Shown here piece after piece: positions 1 to 8,463 of a stretch of DNA of 53,375 nt. The stretch lies in assembly GCA_002436005.1 (NCBI GenBank), contig DIXG01000018.1, positions 1 to 53,375 of the forward strand. Direction: 5' to 3'. The notes below the pieces were generated by a model. That model ran no database searches. It was not told where the DNA came from and saw only the letters and a program-made list of their open reading frames with translations. Numbering within the stretch: the stretch's first letter is position 1; the number at the start of each line of letters is the position of its first letter. This DNA comes from Anaerolineaceae bacterium UBA6086 (GTDB lineage: Bacteria > Chloroflexota > Anaerolineae > Anaerolineales > Anaerolineaceae). The translations under genes and the position numbers were made by a program.

Positions 1-228
1 AAGAACACGTTGCTCTTAGTGGTTTCTACGGTCATATTGTTGTTGGTCGGCTGGTTATTTTTCCAGTTGCTCAATCAACAAGGTGCGCCAATTTTTTCCA
101 GCAATACAGGCTTCAGGGAATGGTTTTGGGAAATGCGCAGTCTGGACCTGGTTGTTCAGGTTCTTTTGGTTTTTGCTGGCGCATTAGGGATTGCGGCAAT
201 TTTACCGGTTGAGGACGAAGATGATTGA
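1..228 (+). CDS. MrpB/MbhE-like membrane subunit, C-terminal fragment
   Basis: The reading frame is open from the first base, so this is the 3' end of a gene that starts outside the window; the TTG at position 10 is only an internal codon. About 75 residues are visible: one hydrophobic helix, a loop with FREWFWEMRSLDL, a second helix (VQVLLVFAGALGIAAIL) and an acidic end EDEDD. Small subunits of this shape (MrpB, MbhE/F, NuoJ) form part of the membrane arm of Mrp antiporters and membrane-bound hydrogenases. The assignment rests mainly on position: the next gene overlaps it by 8 bases and is NuoK/MrpC-like, the order seen in Mbh operons. Which of the MrpB-type paralogues it is cannot be decided from the fragment. 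Confidence 0.6.
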   Translation, partial: KNTLLLVVSTVILLLVGWLFFQLLNQQGAPIFSSNTGFREWFWEMRSLDLVVQVLLVFAGALGIAAILPVEDEDD

Positions 229-565
229 ACTGGCACTTTCAAGTTGGATGATCACTTTTATTCATATCTGTATTTTAATCGTGTTTGTCTTTGGCTTGTT
301 ATGCTTCTTCCTGAGAAAACGCTACATACGCCAGCTTGTCGGGCTTAAATTGATGCTTCAAAGTATCAGCTTGGGCTTGATCCTGACGGGTTGGGAGAAG
401 GGTAATCTTCAACTTTCACAATCCATGGTGATCTCTGCCCTTGTGATCGAAGCAGTGGTGATCAGCCTGGCATTGACGATGATCATCCGCATGGCAAGAC
501 ATGCGCAGAATGAGCAAGACGCTTTACAGAATGTGTCAGCAAATGAAATAAGAACTGATGATTGA
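221..565 (+). CDS. NuoK/MrpC-like membrane subunit
   Basis: A protein of 114 residues with three hydrophobic helices, the usual size and topology of NuoK/MrpC/MbhG. These subunits sit between the antiporter-like subunits in the membrane arm and carry buried charged residues that help ion translocation. A glutamate is visible in the third helix region (VISALVIEAVVISLAL), where NuoK and MrpC carry their conserved acidic residue. I place the start at the ATG at 221, which overlaps the stop of the preceding gene by 8 bases, instead of at the upstream TTG at 191. The stop overlaps the next start (558) by 8 bases, so translational coupling is likely on both sides. The symbol is left empty because the complex is a hydrogenase, not complex I. 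Confidence 0.75.
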   Translation: MIELALSSWMITFIHICILIVFVFGLLCFFLRKRYIRQLVGLKLMLQSISLGLILTGWEKGNLQLSQSMVISALVIEAVVISLALTMIIRMARHAQNEQDALQNVSANEIRTDD

Positions 566-2228
566 TACGAGTATGGCTTTTTTCCTGTTAATTATGTTCA
601 TCCCCCTGATCTCAGGGTTTGTTGTCGTTTTTATTGAATCTGCCAACCCCAGGAAAATACTGCTGATCAGCCTCGGTTGCACAATTATCTGCACAATTGC
701 AATGCTTTTACTGGGAGATAAGGCTTTTGAGACGGGTTTATCTTTCATGCGTGAACCAATCACGTTTAGTGTTTCGACGACACCTCTTTTACTGTTCTTT
801 GTAAATGCAATTGCCTTAGTTTTGTTGATATTAACTAGCAGTGAGAGAGATGTTTCGCGTTTGCATGCAACAGTGCTCAATTTTGCCCTCACGTTTGGCT
901 TTGTGGCATTGATGAGCGGGCAATTTATGATCCGCTATATCGCCCTGGATGTGGTCGGCTTGTTAGTGGCGACATCGGTTTTGTCCACATTCTCCGATTC
1001 GCGGCATTTTAAGGATTTCTTCCTCATCTTCCAGGTCTTACGACTTGGCGACCTGAGCTTACTGGTTTCCATCCTGTTGATCAACCGCCAGGCTGGCACA
1101 CTTGACATTACCCGTATGATCAATGTTGGGGCTCAAATGAGCCCAGGACCACGTGCGTGGGTGTTTGCTGGTTTTATGTTGGCGATTTTGATCAAACTGG
1201 CCATCTGGCCTTTTGGCATCTGGTTGGGTCGAGCCCGGAGATCAACCTCCAGGGAAGCGTTCTGGGTTTCCGGTTTCCTGATGCCCACTTTGGGGTATTA
1301 CCTGCTCTATCGCATTGCTCCGATCATCCATGCCAGTGGTCTCTTCCAATACATCACATTGTTCATTGGATTGAGCTTTGCTATCCTGCTTGTCTTCGTC
1401 TCGCACTTGGGTTTGGTTGGAGAATACCGTTTTTATCATATGGGCAGTATCTATAGCTGTCTTGTGCTGGAGGTGGTTGCCTTGCCGGGCGTCGAGTGGC
1501 TTGGCTATTATTTCGTGGGTTTGATACTCTATCGACTGTTTTTAGCGCTGCAAGCAGAATTCCGCAATACGCTCTACGATCGCTTTGTCTTATTATTCCC
1601 GTTTTTGATCAATGTGGCTTTACTCTTAAGAAACACAGGAAATCTTCCTTTTTGGATGGTTATTGGCTGGGTTGGTGCGGCTTTGGTAGTTGGTTTTTGG
1701 GATTGGCAGCGCTTCTCAAAACCTCGGATTATCCATGGGAAGCAGCAACCCAAAACTGAACAGGCATTGGACGGTCCTTTCTTCGGTGATCGATTGATCA
1801 ATACTGCATCGTGGCTGAATCAGATCGTCGAGAATAAATTTTTTTCCGATGGTATCCTGAAATTCAGCGGTTCATTCGTTAGATTTACGCAATGGCTACA
1901 CCAAAAAATTGAAATTGAATTGTTTTCAGATGGGATTGTCAAATTGAGTAGGTTTTTTGTGTCCGTAGCAGATTGGATTCAAGGTAAGGTTGAACATGGT
2001 TTTGAGAATTCATGGACATGGATCGGGCAAAAAATGATGAACATTTCCGAGGTTGCCTGGTTCACGCTGGAAAACGAAGCGCCTGAAAAAACGGATCAGA
2101 TCGTGGATGGCACCATTCAATCGATCCGGGATTATGACCAGCAAGTACTTAAAAAGACTCTGCGTTGGGATCTGGCACTGATACCACTGTTCCTGATCCT
2201 CATTCTAGTATTTTTAATTATTCTATAG
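558..2228 (+). CDS. Divergent NuoL/MrpA-like antiporter subunit with extended C-terminus
   Basis: 556 residues. The first ~360 are hydrophobic with the look of a proton-conducting NuoL/M/N subunit: an acidic TM5 motif (RYIALDVVGLL, where the family normally has Glu) and a TM7 lysine motif (ILIKLAIWPFGIWLGRA). The TM8 His and the second-half DIKR..AYSSxxQxG block are not recognisable. The C-terminal ~150 residues are amphipathic and end in one membrane helix, resembling the lateral helix plus TM16 of NuoL. Residues ~425-478 hold a duplicated unit, ENKFFSDGILKF and then IELFSDGIVKLS, each followed by an aromatic/basic helix. The gene overlaps its neighbour upstream and is followed by an RBS (GAGAGGAAA) for NuoM. 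Probable membrane-arm subunit; whether it still pumps is uncertain. Confidence 0.7.
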   Translation: MIDTSMAFFLLIMFIPLISGFVVVFIESANPRKILLISLGCTIICTIAMLLLGDKAFETGLSFMREPITFSVSTTPLLLFFVNAIALVLLILTSSERDVSRLHATVLNFALTFGFVALMSGQFMIRYIALDVVGLLVATSVLSTFSDSRHFKDFFLIFQVLRLGDLSLLVSILLINRQAGTLDITRMINVGAQMSPGPRAWVFAGFMLAILIKLAIWPFGIWLGRARRSTSREAFWVSGFLMPTLGYYLLYRIAPIIHASGLFQYITLFIGLSFAILLVFVSHLGLVGEYRFYHMGSIYSCLVLEVVALPGVEWLGYYFVGLILYRLFLALQAEFRNTLYDRFVLLFPFLINVALLLRNTGNLPFWMVIGWVGAALVVGFWDWQRFSKPRIIHGKQQPKTEQALDGPFFGDRLINTASWLNQIVENKFFSDGILKFSGSFVRFTQWLHQKIEIELFSDGIVKLSRFFVSVADWIQGKVEHGFENSWTWIGQKMMNISEVAWFTLENEAPEKTDQIVDGTIQSIRDYDQQVLKKTLRWDLALIPLFLILILVFLIIL

Positions 2229-2241
2229 AGAGGAAATACTG

Positions 2242-3717
2242 ATGGAATACTATGAAATGCTATTGCCCGGTATCACAGTTGTCCCAATCATCGGGGTGGT
2301 CGTGTTGTTGATCTGGCGAAAGGCGAACAAAAAGCAGGCAGCAATCATTGGTATTCTCAGTGAAAGTGTTGCCCTGGTGATCCCACTAGTGCTGCTTTCT
2401 GTGTTAAGACGCAATGAGTCCATTGTGTTTTCGCTGCCCTGGATTCCCAACATGGGTGTTTCTTTCAGATTGTCGCTTAATTGGCTTTCATTAACCTTCC
2501 TGATGACAGAGGTGATTGTGACCCTTGTCGCCATGGTTTACTCTTTGGGTGAAAAAACAGGGGAAAAGCACAGCAATTATTACTATGCCCTGCTGTTGCT
2601 CTTCAGCCTGGGGATGTCTGGCACCACACTCTCGGATGATGTGTTTCTCTTTTATATCTTTTGGGAATTAATGCTGGTCGCCTCGGTTTTGTTGATCCTG
2701 GTGTGGGGGCATGGCGAAATTCGATTCAAAGTTGCCCTCAAATATTTCATCTTTACGCATTTAGGATCACTGATGGTGCTGGTATGCCTGATCACCATGT
2801 ATGTGAACTTTGGCACAGCTAACATGACCGAATGGATGGCACAGGTATCCAGTTTGCCTGTCAACATGCAGGTGTTCATGATCATCTTTTTCCTGATCGG
2901 CTTTTCGGTTAAAATGGCGATCTTTCCCCTGCATATCTGGCTGCCGGACGCCCATACAGTTGCCCCAATGCCGGTGACCATTATCCTGGCTGCTGCCATG
3001 CTTTCCATGGGCACTTATGGCATCTTGCGGTTTCCCTTTACCTTCTTTACATTGGAAAGATTGCAGCCTTTTGCCATCTGGATGATGCTCGCCGGGTTGG
3101 TGTCTGAGGTTTATGGGGCATTAATGGCGTTGGCTGAGAAGGATATCAAGCGGATCATCGCCTTCAGTTCGGTCAGCCAGATGGGTTACATCTTATTTGG
3201 TCTGGGAACGCTTACGATTCGGGGCATGCAAGGCGCGATCATGCACGTGGTCTATCATGCCATCATCAAAGGACTCCTTTTTATGGTTGTGGGTATCTTG
3301 ATCGCCATCACGAACGAGAGGGATATTCAAAAAATCAGCGGATTGGGTTTCAAGTTCCCAGCGTTGTGTATCAGCGCAGCTATTGGGGTCTTGGGTATCT
3401 CAGGAATGCCACCACTGGGCATCTTTAATTCGGAATGGATGATTTTTGCTGGAGGGTTTGATTCGGGCGTCTCAATTGCACTGACTGTGATGACACTGAT
3501 TGGCTCGCTGCTTACGGTGATTTATGCCCTGCGTTTCTTTGGCAGCATCTTTTTTGGTAAAAGGTTGCCCGAAGACCTCCCGAAGAAGGCACCGCTGGCA
3601 CTGGTTATCCCAACTATGGCTGTGACAATTTTCTTAATCATTCAGGGACTTATTCCCGGACCGATGCTCACATGGGCAATGAAAGGCCTGGCAGGTATCT
3701 TTGGGGGTATCTTCTAA
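2242..3717 (+). CDS. NuoM-like proton/sodium-conducting subunit
   Basis: 491 residues and about 14 hydrophobic segments, the normal NuoM size. All expected motifs are visible: the TM5 glutamate (FYIFWELMLVAS), the TM7 lysine (FSVKMAIFPLHIWLPDAH), the linking histidine region (IILAAAMLSMGTYGILR) and the second-half block DIKRIIAFSSVSQMGYI, followed by HxxxxHAIIKGLLFM. This is an intact ion channel of the antiporter family, in contrast to the degenerate NuoL-like neighbour. Start ATG at 2242 with a GAGAGGAAA ribosome site. Its stop codon shares a base with the next start (TAATG), indicating tight coupling. In this operon it should translocate H+ or Na+ across the cytoplasmic membrane, driven by ferredoxin oxidation and proton reduction. 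Confidence 0.88.
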   Translation: MEYYEMLLPGITVVPIIGVVVLLIWRKANKKQAAIIGILSESVALVIPLVLLSVLRRNESIVFSLPWIPNMGVSFRLSLNWLSLTFLMTEVIVTLVAMVYSLGEKTGEKHSNYYYALLLLFSLGMSGTTLSDDVFLFYIFWELMLVASVLLILVWGHGEIRFKVALKYFIFTHLGSLMVLVCLITMYVNFGTANMTEWMAQVSSLPVNMQVFMIIFFLIGFSVKMAIFPLHIWLPDAHTVAPMPVTIILAAAMLSMGTYGILRFPFTFFTLERLQPFAIWMMLAGLVSEVYGALMALAEKDIKRIIAFSSVSQMGYILFGLGTLTIRGMQGAIMHVVYHAIIKGLLFMVVGILIAITNERDIQKISGLGFKFPALCISAAIGVLGISGMPPLGIFNSEWMIFAGGFDSGVSIALTVMTLIGSLLTVIYALRFFGSIFFGKRLPEDLPKKAPLALVIPTMAVTIFLIIQGLIPGPMLTWAMKGLAGIFGGIF

Positions 3718-5204
3718 TGTCCGGAGTGCTGGCGATCGTTTTACCCGTTGCGATCCTGATCGGCGGGGCGTTTATTATCTATGTGCTTGCGCGGTTATTT
3801 AACCTTAATAATCGGGTTGAGGCGATATTGACCGTTGTTGTATTGGCGATCGCCCTTATGGCGCTGGTGAATAATTATCATCAGATCGAGGAGCTGGCGA
3901 CAAACCCTGATGCTGTTTTTGGAGATTTTAGTCCCGGGGGTATCGTACTGATACCGAGTGCATTGGGGATATTCATCATGATCATCTCAATCATTGTATC
4001 GATAATGATCACAATCTATTCTGGTGAATACCTGATGCGGGATTCCCGCTATCTAAATTATTACCCCCTCATTCTTCTGACCCAGGCTGGTTTGATGGGG
4101 ATGTTTCTCTCAAACAATCTTTTCAATCTGCTTTTGCTGACTGAGTTATCTACGGTTGCTGCCAGCTCGCTGATTGCTTTTCGATTCAATCAGCACATCG
4201 CCATCCGGGCGGGGTTTAAATATCTCATCATGAATAGCCTGGGGACGATGATGATGCTGCTAGGGATTTATTTCTTATATCGCAGCACCGGGGACGTGCA
4301 TCTTTTCCACATATTATCCGCACCGGATAATCTCACACGTATTGCTGCAGGTTGCTTCTTGCTGGGATTTAGCCTGAAGGCTGGTGTTTTCCCTTTGCAT
4401 ACATGGGTACCAGATGTGTATGGCCACGCACCCAGCGCAATTGGTGGGTTACTAGCAGGGGTTTTCTCAAAAAGCATGCTGTTCATTTTGCCGGTGATTT
4501 GCCTGCGGTTGGGCATGACCTATGAGGAACTTGGCACTTATTTGATGGTTTTTGCCTGCTTTAATATGTTGGTGGGTTCTGTTCGGATGCTGGGACAAAA
4601 TCTCTTAAGGCGGTTTTTGTCTTTCTCTTCAATTGCACAGACTGGTTATTTGATGTTTGGGCTTGGGATCGGTTTTTATTACAATTTGGATGAAGCCTTT
4701 TCTGCAGGATTATTCCTTTTTATGGTGATTGCAATAATGAAGTGCCTGGGGTTTCTTGCATCAGGAATTTATCAATTTTATTTTCGAACCCAGGATATCA
4801 CACAGCTTCAAGGAGTGGGGCATCGCATGCCTTTGGTGGCATTGTGCTTTAGCGTCGCCCTGGCTGGGCTCGCCGGAATCCCGCTGCTGGCTGGATTCAC
4901 CGGAAAGTGGATCATTTTCTCTGTTGCATTGATGACAGGCGATCTGTTTGCCATTATTTGCCTGGCCATATTCTTACTAACCACGTTGATCAGCCTGGGG
5001 GGCTATCTGCCGCTTCTGGTAAGGCAGTACCAGAAACCTAATGAAGGCGAGCAGGTGGATACTGACAGGCAATATCCTGAGCGCGTTTCCGGTTGGCTTG
5101 TCGCTCCAATTGTAATTCTGGCGATGTTGGTTATCCTCATTGGGGTCTTTCCGGGTCCGTGGGTCAGCTTGATTGATTATGTTGTAGGATGGATGGTGAT
5201 TTGA
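3717..5204 (+). CDS. MrpD/NuoN-type antiporter subunit (MbhH-like)
   Basis: 495 residues from the ATG at 3717, which overlaps the previous TAA (TAATG); an upstream TTG at 3672 would overlap the NuoM-like gene by 46 bases and is less likely. About 14 membrane segments. The TM5 acidic residue (LLLLTELSTVAASSL), the TM7 lysine (LLGFSLKAGVFPLHTWVPD), YGHAPSAIGGLLAG and the later lysine (AIMKCLGFLASG) are all present, so this looks like a functional H+/Na+ channel. The HAPSA motif after TM7 is shared by MrpD and NuoN. As the third antiporter-like subunit of the operon, it would be the one closest to the hydrogenase module if the complex resembles Mbh. Confidence 0.85.
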   Translation: MSGVLAIVLPVAILIGGAFIIYVLARLFNLNNRVEAILTVVVLAIALMALVNNYHQIEELATNPDAVFGDFSPGGIVLIPSALGIFIMIISIIVSIMITIYSGEYLMRDSRYLNYYPLILLTQAGLMGMFLSNNLFNLLLLTELSTVAASSLIAFRFNQHIAIRAGFKYLIMNSLGTMMMLLGIYFLYRSTGDVHLFHILSAPDNLTRIAAGCFLLGFSLKAGVFPLHTWVPDVYGHAPSAIGGLLAGVFSKSMLFILPVICLRLGMTYEELGTYLMVFACFNMLVGSVRMLGQNLLRRFLSFSSIAQTGYLMFGLGIGFYYNLDEAFSAGLFLFMVIAIMKCLGFLASGIYQFYFRTQDITQLQGVGHRMPLVALCFSVALAGLAGIPLLAGFTGKWIIFSVALMTGDLFAIICLAIFLLTTLISLGGYLPLLVRQYQKPNEGEQVDTDRQYPERVSGWLVAPIVILAMLVILIGVFPGPWVSLIDYVVGWMVI

Positions 5205-5554
5205 GCAATATGGTACTACTCAGCCCCCCTGTTGCATTCAGTGTTCTTTTTGTTCTGCTTGTTTTGGGATACCGCTTCATTCAAAAGCACGCAGCAAATG
5301 GTCCTGACCATCCTGACAAATTCCTGCCCTATTCTGGAGGGCAAAAGATTCCACCAGCCGAAGTGAGGTTGTCGTATAAAGCCTTTTTCAGATTGGGTTT
5401 GTTGTTTGGCCTGGTGCATGTCGCCGTTTTGGTTCTGGCAACGCTTCCGTTAGTGCGTGGATCTTTAATTCTTGGCTTGTTTTACCTGGCTGGTTTGTCG
5501 ATCAGTGCGGCTGTTCTTGCATTGATTAATAAGGAGAAACCGAAGGAGAAGTAG
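5189..5554 (+). CDS. NuoA-like small membrane subunit (MbhI position)
   Basis: 121 residues: one N-terminal helix, a polar loop with PYSGGQKIPPAEVRLSY, then two more helices and a lysine-rich end. Three helices with a conserved cytoplasmic loop after TM1 is the NuoA plan, although the usual NuoA loop cysteine is replaced by a GG pair. It lies between the MrpD-like and NuoB-like genes, where MbhI sits in Mbh operons. The ATG at 5189 overlaps the preceding stop by 16 bases; the ATG at 5210 is a possible shorter start. The assignment is supported by order and topology more than by sequence identity. It likely links the hydrogenase module to the membrane arm. Confidence 0.65.
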   Translation: MDGDLSNMVLLSPPVAFSVLFVLLVLGYRFIQKHAANGPDHPDKFLPYSGGQKIPPAEVRLSYKAFFRLGLLFGLVHVAVLVLATLPLVRGSLILGLFYLAGLSISAAVLALINKEKPKEK

Positions 5555-5559
5555 ACGGC

Positions 5560-6003
5560 ATGATTAAAAATCTATTGGATAAAACCTACCGTTGGGCTCA
5601 GAAAAACTCTTTGTGGGTTATTCATTTTAATACGGGGGGCTGCAATGGTTGTGACATTGAAATTCTTGATCTGCTGACACCACGATATGATATCGAACGT
5701 TTGGGGATTATCGCGGAAGCCTCACCCAGGCATGCTGATGTGCTGCTGTGTACAGGCCCTGTAACCCAGCAAACCAGCGCTGGACTCTGGCAGATCTATT
5801 CACAGATGCCCTCCCCTAAATGGGTGGTCGCAGTTGGCAGTTGCAGTAACACCGGCGGGGTTTTTTATGGCAGTGACACCGTATTGGGCGGTGTGGATAA
5901 GATATTGCCTGTGGACCTGTACCTCCCAGGGTGTCCCTGCCGTCCGGAAGCGATCATAGAAGGATTGCTGCAATTGAGAGAGAGGATCTCGAAAGATGGA
6001 TAA
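5560..6003 (+). CDS. NuoB-like hydrogenase small subunit (MbhJ/EchC type)
   Basis: 147 residues, soluble. Ligands for one [4Fe-4S] cluster are visible: CNGC in GGCNGCDIE, the cysteine of VGSCSNTGG and the cysteines of PGCPCRPEAI. This is the electroactive proximal cluster that passes electrons to the NiFe site of the large subunit. Length and motif spacing fit the small subunits of group 4 hydrogenases, which lack the extra clusters of uptake-hydrogenase small subunits. A good ribosome site (AAGGAGAAG) precedes the ATG. The stop overlaps the next start by 8 bases. Confidence 0.9.
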   Translation: MIKNLLDKTYRWAQKNSLWVIHFNTGGCNGCDIEILDLLTPRYDIERLGIIAEASPRHADVLLCTGPVTQQTSAGLWQIYSQMPSPKWVVAVGSCSNTGGVFYGSDTVLGGVDKILPVDLYLPGCPCRPEAIIEGLLQLRERISKDG

Positions 6004-6448
6004 GGTTAATTTTGAAGTGCTGAGAGAACAAATTGACTCACTGGTAGGGTCAAAATGTGAAGTGTATGATGCGATTGGGAATGATGATGCACTCATTATT
6101 CCATCCGAAAGGTTAATGGATGTGGTTGCTTTGATCGATCAGATTTTTGATGGTGCGCATCTCACGACGATCACTGCTCAGCAGCGAGCAGGACAGCTGG
6201 ACCTTATTGAGTTAATGTACCATTTCTACCAGAAATTTGCTTTCACGATCATTGTGCGACTTCAGGCAGAAGCACCCAGCATTGCTTCTATCCTCTCGAT
6301 CCTCCCAGGTGCAGATTTTTATGAACGGGAAGTTGCGGAGATGTTTGGGGTGAAATTCACTGGCAGAACTGAGACCCCGCCCTTGTTGCTCCCGGATGAT
6401 TGGGATCAAGGTCCGCCTTTTATTCGAAAAGAGGTGATTGATGAGTAA
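5996..6448 (+). CDS. NuoC-like subunit (30 kDa family, MbhK)
   Basis: 150 residues with the 30-kDa subunit signature DFYEREVAEMFGVKF near residue 115, followed by a proline-rich end (LLLPDDWDQGPPF). The subunit packs against the catalytic NuoD-like subunit and has no cofactor. It is separate from NuoD here, not fused to it as in HycE/HyfG. Start and stop overlap the neighbours by 8 bases each, so stoichiometric expression with the two electron-transfer subunits is likely. Confidence 0.85.
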   Translation: MDKVNFEVLREQIDSLVGSKCEVYDAIGNDDALIIPSERLMDVVALIDQIFDGAHLTTITAQQRAGQLDLIELMYHFYQKFAFTIIVRLQAEAPSIASILSILPGADFYEREVAEMFGVKFTGRTETPPLLLPDDWDQGPPFIRKEVIDE

Positions 6449-7523
6449 GATATCCATTCCAATTGGTCCGCAGCACCCCCTGCTCAAAGAACCTCTCTCG
6501 ATGAAGATCGATATCTCCGGGGAAAAAGTGCTTGGTGGTTCTTTACGCCTGGGGTACGTGCACCGCGGCATTGAACGGCTGGCGCAGAAACGCAATTATG
6601 TTCAGACGATTCACCTTGTTGAACGGGTGTGCGGAATTTGTTCCCATATCCATACAACAACCTTTTGTCAGGCAGTCGAATCGTTGCTGAAACTCGAAGT
6701 GCCCCCACGCGCCCAATACCTGCGTGCATTAATGTGTGAATTGGAACGGATTCACAGCCACCTGTTGTGGTTGGGGATTTTGGCTAAACATGTTGGTTTG
6801 GATACCATTTTTATGCACACCTGGCATGACCGGGAACTGGCTCTGGATGTGATGGAAGAGATCACTGGCGGCAGGGTGCTTCATGGGGCGAATCAAATCG
6901 GCGGTGTGCGTTTTGATCTGGATGAATCTCATTTCCCAATGATCCATGCTAATCTTGAAAAGCTTAGGTCTCAAATTTTAGGACTTCTGGATATCCTGGA
7001 AAATGAACCTGCTTTGATTGCCCGCACAAAGGGTGTCGCACCTGTTTCACAAAAGACGATCCGGCAATATGGCGTTGTTGGGCCTGTAGCACGTGCTTCG
7101 GGGGTCGATGTGGATATGCGTCGGGATAATCCTCTGCCCCCCTATGACCAGCTGAAATTTTCGGTAGTAACTATGCCAGATGGCGATGCCTGGGCACGTA
7201 CCATTGTGCGTGCAGAGGAAATCCGGGAAAGCTTGAATTTGTGTGAAATGATCCTCGAGGATCTGCCAGACGGCGAGGTGAGCAAGCGCGCCCCCCGTAA
7301 TGTGCCGGAAGGCGAGGTGATCATCCGATCAGAAGCCCCGCGTGGCGAGCTGTTCTATTATCTTCGCAGCGACGGCACCGACCAACCTGCAAGATTAAAA
7401 ATCAGGACACCTACTCTCGCAGCGCTGTGTTTGCTACCCGTCCAAATGTCCGACATCCAGGTTGCCGATATCCCCGTTGTTTTGGCAGGTGTTGACCTGT
7501 GCGTTGCGTGTGCGGATCGATGA
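6441..7523 (+). CDS. Group 4 [NiFe]-hydrogenase large subunit (NuoD-like, MbhL/EchE type)
   Basis: 360 residues from the ATG at 6441 (an in-frame TTG lies 3 bases upstream). Both NiFe-binding motifs are complete: ERVCGICSHIH with Cys64 and Cys67, and DLCVACADR with Cys354 and Cys357. This separates it from complex I NuoD and from the MbsL/MbxL sulfane reductases, which have lost some of these cysteines. The final arginine of the second motif is the last residue of the protein, so there is no C-terminal extension for a maturation endopeptidase to remove. It should catalyse reversible proton reduction to H2 with electrons from the NuoI/NuoB clusters. No hyp maturation genes are in the window. 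Confidence 0.92.
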   Translation: MSKISIPIGPQHPLLKEPLSMKIDISGEKVLGGSLRLGYVHRGIERLAQKRNYVQTIHLVERVCGICSHIHTTTFCQAVESLLKLEVPPRAQYLRALMCELERIHSHLLWLGILAKHVGLDTIFMHTWHDRELALDVMEEITGGRVLHGANQIGGVRFDLDESHFPMIHANLEKLRSQILGLLDILENEPALIARTKGVAPVSQKTIRQYGVVGPVARASGVDVDMRRDNPLPPYDQLKFSVVTMPDGDAWARTIVRAEEIRESLNLCEMILEDLPDGEVSKRAPRNVPEGEVIIRSEAPRGELFYYLRSDGTDQPARLKIRTPTLAALCLLPVQMSDIQVADIPVVLAGVDLCVACADR

Positions 7524-7535
7524 GGAGCATGATCT

Positions 7536-8462
7536 GTGTTTGAAGCATTATTCTATTTACTGATATTTCCCGGCGGCTTTTTCCTGGTCTTGGTTGGATT
7601 GGGTTTTGAATGGCTGGACCGAAAGCTTTTAGCGCTCTTCCAAAGAAGAGTGGGGCCGCCCTGGTATCAGCCATTGGCTGATCTGATCAAGCTCTTCAGT
7701 AAGGAAGATCTGCTGCCCAAAGGCGGAAATGAACTGGTTGCCACCCTTTTACCGCTGCTTTCCCTATGCGCTGTATTGGTTGCAGGTCTGTATGTTCCCA
7801 TCGCAGGATTCACGCCTTATTCTTTTGAGGGAGACCTGATCGTCATCCTGTTTTTGATGAGTGTGCCAACCCTGGCTTATTACCTGGCAGGGATCATTTC
7901 CATCGGTATTTACAGTATTTTGGGCGGCGGTCGCTCTCTTTTGCAGTACTTTTCTTACGAAGTGCCGTTCCTGATCGCACTATCCGGACCTGCAGTGCTG
8001 GCACGTTCCTGGTCAATTGAGGGAATTTTGACAGCACAGTTTACGCTTGGATCTTTTGTGCTTTTTCAGCCGTTGGGGTTTATCCTGGCGCTGGTAGGAT
8101 TGATCGGTAAATTAAAGCGAGACCCTCTGGATATCCCCAGTGCGAAGTCGGAAGTTGTTGGCGGTTCATTGACGGAATTTTCTGGCGGGAAATTGGGCTT
8201 TTGGCATCTGGCAATGAATATCCAGGCAGTTGTGGGGATTTTTCTGATCATTAATCTTTTCCTTGGGTGGACAAAATTGGCTAATCCGTTTGTGGCAATT
8301 TTGGTCTTTTTTCTTGAATTCCTGGTGATTGTTGGGATGTTAAGCAGCGCCAGTGCCATCTTTGCCCGACTGCGGATTGACCAGCTGGCGGGCTTGGGTT
8401 GGCGAATATTAGTGCCTTTATCCTTAGCTCAAATACTGTTCGTAATATTAATGGGAGTTTGA
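7536..8462 (+). CDS. NuoH-like membrane subunit (MbhM/EchB type)
   Basis: 308 residues, about 8 membrane helices. The NuoH signature is visible: LDRKLLALFQRRVGPPWYQPLADLIKLFSKED, and a later acidic loop RDPLDIPSAKSEVVGG. This subunit anchors the NuoB/NuoD module to the membrane and conveys the energy of electron transfer to the antiporter subunits. The start is the GTG at 7536, fixed by the GAGGAG ribosome site that overlaps the previous stop. The next gene starts one base after this stop. Confidence 0.92.
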   Translation: MFEALFYLLIFPGGFFLVLVGLGFEWLDRKLLALFQRRVGPPWYQPLADLIKLFSKEDLLPKGGNELVATLLPLLSLCAVLVAGLYVPIAGFTPYSFEGDLIVILFLMSVPTLAYYLAGIISIGIYSILGGGRSLLQYFSYEVPFLIALSGPAVLARSWSIEGILTAQFTLGSFVLFQPLGFILALVGLIGKLKRDPLDIPSAKSEVVGGSLTEFSGGKLGFWHLAMNIQAVVGIFLIINLFLGWTKLANPFVAILVFFLEFLVIVGMLSSASAIFARLRIDQLAGLGWRILVPLSLAQILFVILMGV

Positions 8463-8463
8463 C

